From an uncultured Planctomycetaceae bacterium (GTDB lineage: Bacteria; Planctomycetota; Planctomycetia; Planctomycetales; Planctomycetaceae), in assembly GCA_903921605.1 (NCBI GenBank), contig CAIXQV010000862.1, positions 1 through 8,056 of the forward strand: a stretch of 8,056 nucleotides of DNA, written 5' to 3'. Below the pieces are notes generated by a model. It had not been told where the DNA came from and searched no databases. It was given only the letters and a program-made list of their open reading frames with translations. A program made the position numbers and the translations under genes. This document shows positions 1 through 6,419 of the stretch, one piece after another; the first letter of the stretch is position 1, and each line of letters starts with the position of its first letter.

Positions 1-3000
1 ATCTCCTGCTCGACAAGAATATGAGGCACCATTTCGCCACCGATCTTGGAGAAGCGGCTCATGCGGCCTGTAATGCGAATAAATCCATCGTCGTCGATCA
101 TGGCCATGTCGCCGCTGTTGTACCAGCCATCCACGATCAACTCAGCCGTCTTCTTTGGCTGATTCAGATAGCCCAGCATGATGTTCGGGCCTTTGATCTT
201 CAGCAGGCCTTCCTGATTCGAGCTGAGTTTGGCACCCGTGTCCACATTAAACACAGCCGCAGCACTGCCCGGGATGACTCGACCAACCGTACCATGTCGA
301 GTTCCAGAGTCCTTCTTGGCATCGGCTGGTAAGCGTGAGTCCGGAATATTGAACGAAGCCACCGGAGACATTTCAGTCGTACCGTAACCTTCGGTAGGTT
401 CGAAACCGAATTTCTCTTTGAATGCATCGCGAAGATCATCCGGCATCTTTTCAGCGCCGACGATGACCAGATTCATTGACTTCATTTCCTCAACGGTACA
501 GCGCTTCAAATACGAACGCAGGAACGTCGGAGTTGCCGCAAGAATTGTACATTTGAACTTTTCAGTCAACGATCCGACAACGCGCGCATCCAGCGGATTG
601 AAGTGGTAAACCGCTGCCGGATCTGCACACAGCGGCAGCCACATCGTCACCGTGAAGCCAAACGAATGAAAGAACGGCAGAACACCCAGCAACACGTCCG
701 TGCTGGTCAGTCGCATCAGCTCATTCACGGCATCAATATTGGATCCGATATTGTGCTGAGAAAGGACAACTCCCTTGGGTTCGCCGGTCGAACCTGAGGT
801 GAAGATTACGGTCATCGGGTCATCAGCTTTGACTCGATCCAAACCGTACATTTTCGACAGCAGCCCCGACGGCATCAGCTTAGCGACGGCAAACGCGACG
901 GCTCGATCAAAGCCTGTAATCTGCTTCTTGAGGTCTTCAAGGAAGATGACTTCCGCATCCAGCTTCATCGGGCGTTTTTCCATAAACGCGCGGCTGGTAA
1001 GAACCTGTTTGATGCCCGCTTCACGGATGCAGAAATTCACAAGGTCTTCGGTCAGCGTGTAGTTCAGATTGACCGTTACCTTGTTGGCCAACGTCAGTCC
1101 CGTGTTGGCCAGCACGCCTCCGACCGATGGTGGAACAAGTATGCCGACATACTGAGTGTCGTTGCGGAGAACTTTCGAAACCAGCAGCTTCCGAAACAGC
1201 AAAGCACCGATCAGCAGATGCCCGCCCGTCAGTTGTGTGCCAGCGGAATCCGCGACTTTGCTGCGGTTCCATGCGAGTCGACACTGTCGAATAAATCTTC
1301 GGGCCGGGATCATGCTGCGTTCCTTTCTCAGTAACACCGACTGAGCACTGAGTTCCAATACGGCAGTGCGTACGACATCAACGTTGTCGACATGGGGGAT
1401 TGCGCGACCGAAGGAAATTGAAACCGGATAAGGCCAGTACTTGGGTTTCTTCCACAGGAATCGGCCGCCTTCATAGCTGAAGATACTTCCCCACAACTCA
1501 TCAAGGCAAACGGGAACGACCGGGGCGTCCGTATCCTTCAGAATTTTAAGCATCCCGCGTTCGAACTTCAGCAGTTGCCCGATCCGAGAAATCCGGCCTT
1601 CGGCAAAAATGCAGACCAACTGCCCCTGTCGCAGAGCTTCCGTGGCCGTATTCAGCGACTGAATCAGCGCGCGAGGGCCGTCGCCGCTGCGAATGGGAAT
1701 GATCCCAAACAGCTTCGACAGCCTCCGAATCACGGGCCCCTGAAGATAGTCCGCATAGGCTAGCATGCGAATCGGGCGTGAGCTGGCCAGCAGAATCAGC
1801 ACGCCATCGATCCAGGTTACATGGTTCGCCACCAGCAGCGCCGGGCCTTGTTCGGGGATGTTTTCGATACCATAGGTGCGAACTCGATAAACCGATCGAC
1901 TCAAGAGCCACACAAAGAAGCGAATCGTGGCCTGCGGAAGAATCCAGACCGCATAGACGACGATCGGAATAATCCCGAGTCCGGAAATCAGAAAGATCTG
2001 AGGCGATGACATGTGCATCGGAGTCTGCATCAGCCAAAACACGCCGGCGACTCCCAGCATGCCGATCGCAGTCATCTGCTGACAGGCCGCGAGGATGGCT
2101 CCGAGCTTATCATGCGGACTGCGTTCCTGAAGATAGGCAATCAGAGGCACATTGAAGAGTCCTCCGCCGAGTCCGATCACCATCAGCATCGCGCCGGCCA
2201 TGATTGGCGAATCACTGGTGAAGTAGAGCAGGATGCAGGCCAGCCCCATCAGCAGCGCGCCAAACGGAACCATGCCCAGCTCGACGCGCCCATTCGACCA
2301 CCAGCCGGCCAGAAGACTTCCGATGCCCACACCAATCACAAGCATGCCCATGAAGGGACCGGGATTCGCCTTAGCAACGTTGTCTGCTAACTCCTGATTG
2401 ACGAACACATCGATGTTCATCTGCGCGAGTGACGCGAGCGACCAGAAGAAAACGATACCCAACGTGACACGCAGGATTGCTCGATCCTTCATCACCAGCT
2501 TGATGTCACGCCAGGAATCTGACACCAGATTCCACTGGAAGCGAACAAGCGGATTTGCGACGGGGACTTTTGTCATCAGCACCGCGGAAACTGTTCCCAG
2601 TACCGCACAACCAATCAGCGCCACTGCTGAAAGAATCAAACCGCGATTATGATCCAGTTGAGTCAGCTCAGCCAAAGCATACCCGCCGATAGTTCCCGCG
2701 ATGACGGCCACCAGAGTCGCAACGCCGGAGAGCCCGTTCGCCACTGAGATGTCAGACTTCTTCACCAATTCCGGAATGATGCCCAGCTTGGACGTGCCAA
2801 TGAAGGCGGCCTGAGCACCGATCAGAAACAGAATTGAGAACATCGACGGGACGTTGGCGATATGAATGGCCCACACGCCGAATCCCATCAGGGCAATCTC
2901 AATAATCTTGAGCCAGATAATGGAGGAGCGTTTGCTGAATCGGTCGGCCGCCCAGCCAGCCCACGGAGCAAACAGAACAAATGGCAGCATGAAGCATCCC

Positions 3001-3188
3001 AGTCCCAGGGACAGCACGATCGCTTCTGCGTCTTCTTTGTTCCAGCCGAGGTTCTGTTGAAACTGCTGCTTCCCGATAGGAACAATCAGCCAGCGAAACA
3101 TGCTGTCATTTACGGCAGTCAGAAACGTCATCGCGAGATACGCGATAAACGACACCGACGTCAGACGCTGGTGTGCAGGCTGCGACAT
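1..3188 (-). CDS. aas: LplT-PlsC-Aas fusion: lysophospholipid flippase / acyltransferase / acyl-ACP synthetase (3' end outside window)
   Basis: Predicted to move lysophospholipid (e.g. lyso-PE) across the inner membrane and re-acylate it with fatty acid activated through acyl-AMP. 1062 codons are visible without a stop, and the C-terminus is cut by the left edge. Residues about 1-415 are an MFS transporter with many hydrophobic segments and a motif-A-like ADRFSKR (81-87). Residues about 430-630 are a PlsC acyltransferase with the HX4D motif NHVTWID (H456, D461) and FAEGRIS (528-534), where the usual motif is FPEG. From about 640 comes an AMP-binding domain with TSGSTGEPKG (797-806), YGTTE (935-939), SGD (1025-1027) and then a stretch containing KIGGEMVP, as in E. 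coli Aas. In E. coli LplT and Aas are separate proteins; here they are one chain. The ATG at 3188 is the only start candidate before an in-frame stop at 3240-3242; no Shine-Dalgarno precedes it. About 100 residues are probably missing. Confidence 0.93.
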   Translation of the reverse strand, partial: MSQPAHQRLTSVSFIAYLAMTFLTAVNDSMFRWLIVPIGKQQFQQNLGWNKEDAEAIVLSLGLGCFMLPFVLFAPWAGWAADRFSKRSSIIWLKIIEIALMGFGVWAIHIANVPSMFSILFLIGAQAAFIGTSKLGIIPELVKKSDISVANGLSGVATLVAVIAGTIGGYALAELTQLDHNRGLILSAVALIGCAVLGTVSAVLMTKVPVANPLVRFQWNLVSDSWRDIKLVMKDRAILRVTLGIVFFWSLASLAQMNIDVFVNQELADNVAKANPGPFMGMLVIGVGIGSLLAGWWSNGRVELGMVPFGALLMGLACILLYFTSDSPIMAGAMLMVIGLGGGLFNVPLIAYLQERSPHDKLGAILAACQQMTAIGMLGVAGVFWLMQTPMHMSSPQIFLISGLGIIPIVVYAVWILPQATIRFFVWLLSRSVYRVRTYGIENIPEQGPALLVANHVTWIDGVLILLASSRPIRMLAYADYLQGPVIRRLSKLFGIIPIRSGDGPRALIQSLNTATEALRQGQLVCIFAEGRISRIGQLLKFERGMLKILKDTDAPVVPVCLDELWGSIFSYEGGRFLWKKPKYWPYPVSISFGRAIPHVDNVDVVRTAVLELSAQSVLLRKERSMIPARRFIRQCRLAWNRSKVADSAGTQLTGGHLLIGALLFRKLLVSKVLRNDTQYVGILVPPSVGGVLANTGLTLANKVTVNLNYTLTEDLVNFCIREAGIKQVLTSRAFMEKRPMKLDAEVIFLEDLKKQITGFDRAVAFAVAKLMPSGLLSKMYGLDRVKADDPMTVIFTSGSTGEPKGVVLSQHNIGSNIDAVNELMRLTSTDVLLGVLPFFHSFGFTVTMWLPLCADPAAVYHFNPLDARVVGSLTEKFKCTILAATPTFLRSYLKRCTVEEMKSMNLVIVGAEKMPDDLRDAFKEKFGFEPTEGYGTTEMSPVASFNIPDSRLPADAKKDSGTRHGTVGRVIPGSAAAVFNVDTGAKLSSNQEGLLKIKGPNIMLGYLNQPKKTAELIVDGWYNSGDMAMIDDDGFIRITGRMSRFSKIGGEMVPHILVEQE

Positions 3189-3530
3189 GTTGTGGTGGTC
3201 ACTGGAAATTTTGAAAACTCCGAGCAGCTTGTCAAAGAATCAGGACTATTCCTGAGGCGGCATAAATTGAGGCCGAGTGTTGGCGGGATAGATCATACAG
3301 ATGATTACCTCAATCGCGGCCGCGCAGAGAATAAGTTCAGCCCTGTTTCCTTGTTCGACGCACGCGTGGATGAATCGCGACGACGTGATTGTAGAGGTGA
3401 TGGGGACCCTTTGCCCGTTTTTCCTGCACTCTCTCAGAAGTCGAGAACCCTGCTAATTGTCGGCATTTACGACGGTGACCAACCAAGCGACCCGTTCCGC
3501 ACAGGAAGATGCTCGCAGACTGCACGACGG

Positions 3531-3545
3531 TGTAATCCGATTACA
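3531..3545. promoter_or_regulatory. 15-bp dyad, possible operator
   Basis: TGTAATCCGATTACA is a perfect inverted repeat with 6-base arms and a 3-base spacer. It ends about 157 bases before the pectate lyase start codon and lies about 340 bases from the start of the lipid fusion gene. Size and symmetry fit a site for a dimeric regulator, but no regulator gene is in view and a 12-base dyad can arise by chance. Confidence 0.3.
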
Positions 3546-3575
3546 ACGGCCAGCCGGAGAGATTTAGCCTATCAC

Positions 3576-3590
3576 CGGCAGCTTTTGCCG
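3576..3590. other. Small hairpin in the 5' region of the pectate lyase gene
   Basis: CGGCA-GCTTT-TGCCG forms a 5-bp stem with a 5-base loop and is followed by TTTG. It lies about 112 bases before the start codon at 3703. It could be part of a 5' leader or a chance structure. The T-run is too short for a convincing terminator. Confidence 0.2.
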
Positions 3591-3702
3591 TTTGAAATTC
3601 TCGTCGTTCGTTTGACCTGCCTGGACGTTATCAAGACTCCATGAGACCATACGGCCGCTCACGGACAAACACGACAACGTCTTTCCTTCTGAAATTCACG
3701 CC

Positions 3703-5166
3703 ATGAACCGACGACTTCGAGGCTGCTGCCAGTTGGCCTTTTCCTTCGCATTGCTGGTCAACTTACAAGCCTTGCTGGCGGACGAAAAACAGCCTCATGC
3801 GGCGTTGGCGGAGCAGGCCACAGCAGCCATGCACAAAGCCACGGACTACATGAAGACTCATGTTGCTGTGCACGGAGGCTATGTCTACGACGTGACGGTT
3901 GATCTGAAGCATCGACGTGGTGAAGGAGTAGCAACACCGACGGAAGTTTGGGTCCAGCCGCCAGGAACACCGACCGTTGGTATCGCGTTTATTCGAGCTT
4001 ACGAAGCAACCGGAGACAAGATTCATCTGGATGCGGCCGTCGAGTGTGCGAATGCTTTGCTGCATGGGCAATTGGAGTCCGGATGCTGGACTGATCGAGT
4101 CGACTTCGATCCGTCCGGTAAGAACGCGGGGCGATATCGCCACGGCAAAGGAAAGAAGAGTGGGCGCAACTATTCGACTCTTGACGATGACAAGTCACAG
4201 GCCGCACTACGACTTCTGATCGAAACCGATCGAGCACTCAAGTTTCAGGACGCGGCGATTCATGAAGCAGTGGAGTTCGGTCTGAACGCACTCCTGAAGG
4301 CTCAGTTTTCCAATGGCGGTTTTCCGCAGGGCTGGGACAAACCAGTGGAACAACTGCCGGTTGTGAAGGCTTCGATCCCGAATTATGACTGGAGAACTGA
4401 AGGTCGCTTCAAAAACTACTGGGACTATGAAACTCTGAATGATGGTTTAGCGGGCACTGTGGCAAAGACACTTCAACTGGCTTACGAGGTTTACAGTGAC
4501 GAACGCTATCGTCAGGCCATGTTGAAGTTTGGCGACTTTCTGATTCTGGCTCAGCTTCCTGAACCTCAACCTGCCTGGGCTCAGCAGTACAACCATCAAT
4601 TGCAGCCCATCTGGGCTAGAAAATTTGAACCGCCGGCGATCGCTGGTCGTGAGTCTGAGGACGCGATTGAGACATTGCTGTATCTGACGGAAGTGACCGG
4701 TGAGAAGCGTTTTCTGGAACCAATACCTCGTTCAATCGCGTGGCTGAAAAGATCGCAGCTTCCGGATGGCCAGATCGCTCGCTTTTATGAGCTGAACACC
4801 AACACGCCGCTGTACTTTGTCAAAGACTCTTACGAGTTGACTTATGATGATTCCAATTTGCCAACTCATTATGGTTTTAAATCTCGATCCAAAGTTGACA
4901 AGCTGGAAGAACGGTACCAGGTTTTGCAGGAAGGCAGTCAGCCAAAACTCAGCGGCCGCAGTTTGAAATCGCTGAAGAAGGATGCGGAAGAAATCCTTGT
5001 TCAACAGGATTCTGCAGGCCGCTGGATCACCGACAAGAATGGCAAAGCGGTCTCGAATTCGGACGGCAAAGAACAGGACAAACTGTTTCTGCAGAGCGAA
5101 CTTTTCAGTGAGCATCTCAGTCGCCTTGCTGAATTTGTGGCGGCTGTTCGAGCGACGAAGCCATAG
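3703..5166 (+). CDS. Secreted pectate lyase-like protein (polysaccharide lyase family 10 type)
   Basis: A 487-residue protein predicted to cleave pectin-like polygalacturonate by beta-elimination outside the cytoplasm. Residues 1-26 form a signal peptide: MNRRLR, a hydrophobic core, then ALLA|DEKQ as likely cleavage site. The mature part resembles pectate lyases of the PL10 type (alpha-helical toroid): GGYVYDV (58-64), WVQPPGTPTVG (83-93), SNGGFPQGW (203-211), WDYETLNDGL (240-249), PAWAQQYN (290-297), EPPAI (309-313) and RFYELNTNTPLYF (360-372). The place where I expect a G-R-D-type segment near the catalytic arginine of characterised PL10 enzymes reads VKDS (373-376), so activity needs checking. 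The C-terminal part (about 395-487) is charged and probably helical. The ATG at 3703 gives a proper signal peptide, though no strong Shine-Dalgarno precedes it. No sugar transporter or other carbohydrate gene lies nearby. Confidence 0.85.
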   Translation: MNRRLRGCCQLAFSFALLVNLQALLADEKQPHAALAEQATAAMHKATDYMKTHVAVHGGYVYDVTVDLKHRRGEGVATPTEVWVQPPGTPTVGIAFIRAYEATGDKIHLDAAVECANALLHGQLESGCWTDRVDFDPSGKNAGRYRHGKGKKSGRNYSTLDDDKSQAALRLLIETDRALKFQDAAIHEAVEFGLNALLKAQFSNGGFPQGWDKPVEQLPVVKASIPNYDWRTEGRFKNYWDYETLNDGLAGTVAKTLQLAYEVYSDERYRQAMLKFGDFLILAQLPEPQPAWAQQYNHQLQPIWARKFEPPAIAGRESEDAIETLLYLTEVTGEKRFLEPIPRSIAWLKRSQLPDGQIARFYELNTNTPLYFVKDSYELTYDDSNLPTHYGFKSRSKVDKLEERYQVLQEGSQPKLSGRSLKSLKKDAEEILVQQDSAGRWITDKNGKAVSNSDGKEQDKLFLQSELFSEHLSRLAEFVAAVRATKP

Positions 5167-5186
5167 GAGATTTCGGGATTTCGCTT

Positions 5187-5205
5187 CTGGTCCCAACCAG
5201 GTTTT
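5187..5205 (+). terminator. Weak terminator-like hairpin after the pectate lyase gene
   Basis: CTGGT-CCCA-ACCAG followed by GTTTT begins 21 bases after the stop codon of the lyase gene. The stem has only 5 bp and the T-run only 4 bases, so it is at best a weak intrinsic terminator. The much stronger inverted repeat at 5241-5308 could serve the same purpose. Confidence 0.3.
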
Positions 5206-5240
5206 AGCCGGGTGTTGATTGAGGGGTGTATTGGGCATTT

Positions 5241-5308
5241 TCGTTTAACGGCGAGCCGCAGGCGGAGGCGAAATTGGGCAACGACGCCTGCGGCTTGCCG
5301 TTAAACGA
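5241..5308. repeat. Long imperfect palindrome (REP-like), between convergent genes
   Basis: Two 24-base arms (5241-5264 and 5285-5308) are inverted copies with a single mismatch, separated by a 20-base spacer. The left arm begins TCGTTTAACGGCGAGCC and the right arm begins CGCCTGCGGCTTGCCG. It lies in the 3' space between the lyase gene (plus) and the 255-residue protein gene (minus), so it could act as a bidirectional terminator or mRNA 3'-end stabiliser. A diverged copy of its right arm recurs at 6337-6360 (21 of 24 bases identical), which indicates a dispersed repeat family rather than a one-off terminator. Confidence 0.85.
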
Positions 5309-5382
5309 CTAAATCAACAGTCTGTTTATGTCGGGGGAACGAAGGCTTGAAAACGCGAGAGAGTCTGTGGCAAACCCTGGCT

Positions 5383-5399
5383 CTTCCGGCACACGGAAG
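5383..5399. other. 6-bp hairpin downstream of the 255-residue protein gene
   Basis: CTTCCG-GCACA-CGGAAG is a perfect 6-bp stem with a 5-base loop. On the minus strand it lies about 33 bases after the stop codon at 5433. No T-run follows on either strand, so it is not a classical intrinsic terminator; it may stabilise or process the 3' end, or be chance. Confidence 0.3.
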
Positions 5400-5432
5400 T
5401 ACCTCATCATTTTGACGCAGTAACCCAGCGAG

Positions 5433-6200
5433 TTATTTCTCTTCAGCGACGTTCTTTGTTGACCAGAACGAGGTGAATTGCTGATCAACGTTTCGCCAGC
5501 GGCAGAAAGAGCTGATCGCGGCATCGATCCAGTCCACATCAGCGGCAGGATTATCGGTCTCCGGGATCTTGCCCACCCCCGGCATGGATTCCGCAAAACG
5601 CAGCCATCGAGAAGTCCAGTCATCATATTCTTCGGCGCTGCGGACTTTCTCCACCAGCAGGATGCGGTTCAAAATACTGCGGAGAATTTCCGGCAGGGCC
5701 AGAGTTTGAAACTCTATTGATTCGACAAGATGTTTCTTCGGGACGACTCGCGGATTCACCAGCAGCATCGGCTCATCGGAAAAATCCAGCCGCCAAACTT
5801 CCCGCCCCAAATCCTGCGCGCGGACCGCCAGCAGGGGAACTCGAGGCAACGACTGCTGTTGTTGATTGCGAGGATTGATGCGATCCGCCACCGCCAGCAA
5901 CCGTCCGCGAGGTTCTGCCGTGGACACGACTTTGACGCGAAATCGCAGACCGGCCAGAGTTCCGAATTCAGAAAGTCGGCAGTTGGCTGGCGGAGTCAGA
6001 TTGCCCACGGTCCCGAAATCAAATCGCACAAGTTCCAACTGCCGGTAGGCTTCCACAATGACTGCAGCCGTCGGCGGAAATCCATAGCGATCCAGTTGCA
6101 GTTCAGCCGTGAACGATTCAATCCCGCCAATACCGGAAACGGTGATCGTCACGTGATTGCGTGAGATCTTGCGTCGGCCTGTAAAATTCAGTCGTGGCAT
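5433..6200 (-). CDS. Unassigned 255-aa protein downstream of the GHKL ATPase gene
   Basis: I cannot assign a function. The protein has no signal peptide or membrane segment and should be cytoplasmic. The N-terminal half appears beta-rich: it opens MPRLNFTGRRKI (1-12) and contains VIVEAYRQLELVRFDFGTVG (47-66) and RGRLLAVADRI (98-108), followed by a polar NQQQQ run (112-116). Residues about 167-202 (LALPEILRSILNRILL and after) look helical, and the C-terminus is Trp-rich and charged (WIDAAISSFCRW, 224-235). An in-frame ATG at 6296 would add 32 residues of Cys/Arg-rich, leader-like sequence. I prefer 6200 because AGGA lies 8 bases upstream of it and the conserved-looking NFTGRRKI then sits at the N-terminus. 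It is co-oriented with the ATPase gene 219 bases upstream, which suggests a shared role, perhaps as its adaptor or substrate-recognition partner (inference). Confidence 0.75.
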   Translation of the reverse strand: MPRLNFTGRRKISRNHVTITVSGIGGIESFTAELQLDRYGFPPTAAVIVEAYRQLELVRFDFGTVGNLTPPANCRLSEFGTLAGLRFRVKVVSTAEPRGRLLAVADRINPRNQQQQSLPRVPLLAVRAQDLGREVWRLDFSDEPMLLVNPRVVPKKHLVESIEFQTLALPEILRSILNRILLVEKVRSAEEYDDWTSRWLRFAESMPGVGKIPETDNPAADVDWIDAAISSFCRWRNVDQQFTSFWSTKNVAEEK

Positions 6201-6208
6201 GAGCGGCA

Positions 6209-6212
6209 TCCT
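6209..6212 (-). promoter_or_regulatory. Shine-Dalgarno AGGA for the 255-aa protein
   Basis: On the minus strand AGGA lies 8 bases upstream of the ATG at 6200, a normal spacing. It overlaps a second in-frame ATG at 6209, which makes 6209 an unlikely start. This site is the reason for choosing the 255-residue form. Confidence 0.5.
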
Positions 6213-6336
6213 GCAACGGCAGGAAACGAACGAAGTTGATCGAAGAGGATAGAAGAATAGACGACAGCACTGCCTCAGCCAATTGATGTTTCTCATTTAG
6301 CGCCCAGCGGGAGCCTTCTGCCCACCCAAGAGCCGC

Positions 6337-6395
6337 CGCCTGCAGCTTGCAGTTAAACAATTAGGTCATCGCACCGCGTGCAGCTAAACGATGAC
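6337..6395. repeat. Diverged half copy of the REP-like repeat, with adjoining stem structure
   Basis: Positions 6337-6360 match the right arm of the palindrome at 5285-5308 in 21 of 24 bases and in the same orientation (core CGCCTGCAGCTTGCAG then TTAAAC). A shorter echo follows: TGCAGTTAAACAAT (6348-6361) resembles TGCAGCTAAACGAT (6379-6392). Positions 6365-6395 also contain the inverted pair GTCATCG/CGATGAC (6365-6371, 6389-6395) around a small GCAC-CGC-GTGC hairpin (6371-6381). The element occupies the right half of the 6201-6419 gap between the two minus-strand genes. The rest of that gap shows no convincing gene. Confidence 0.65.
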
Positions 6396-6419
6396 GACAC
6401 TGACCTGACGGCGGTCCGA

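Larger units (their letters stand above)
3189..3702. other. Divergent intergenic region
   Basis: This 514-base region separates two divergently transcribed genes and must hold both promoters. Open frames crossing it on either strand have low-complexity, arginine-rich translations with no recognisable motif, so I see no gene. I found no convincing -35/-10 pair with normal spacing for either gene. The structures I can point to are the dyad at 3531-3545 and a small hairpin at 3576-3590, listed separately. Confidence 0.6.

Noticed and set aside
1546..2037. 163-codon open frame on the minus strand
   Set aside because: It lies in another frame within the acyltransferase and linker part of the lipid fusion gene, whose frame carries the HX4D and FAEG motifs.
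2862..3644. 260-codon open frame on the plus strand
   Set aside because: Its first part is antisense to the MFS domain of the lipid fusion gene, and the rest has an arginine-rich, motif-free translation over intergenic DNA. No Shine-Dalgarno or family resemblance.
4732..5238. 168-codon open frame on the minus strand
   Set aside because: Antisense to the 3' half of the pectate lyase gene, which has a signal peptide and family motifs; no motif in this frame.
5241..5308. Inverted repeat considered as insertion sequence ends or an att site
   Set aside because: The spacer is only 20 bases with no coding content or flanking target duplication seen; REP-like element or terminator fits better.
5309..5626. 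105-codon minus-strand frame overlapping the end of the 255-aa gene
   Set aside because: Arg/Ser/Pro-rich translation with no motif, overlapping a better-supported gene in another frame.
6201..6296. N-terminal extension of the 255-aa protein to an ATG at 6296
   Set aside because: The extra 32 residues are Cys/Arg-rich and leader-like, while the ATG at 6200 has AGGA at an 8-base spacing.
6118..6360. 80-codon minus-strand frame (TTG start) across the gap between the ATPase and 255-aa genes
   Set aside because: The middle of its translation looks somewhat protein-like, but it begins inside the repeat, lacks a good ribosome site and runs into the 255-aa gene in the wrong frame. Kept only as a possibility for a decayed small gene.
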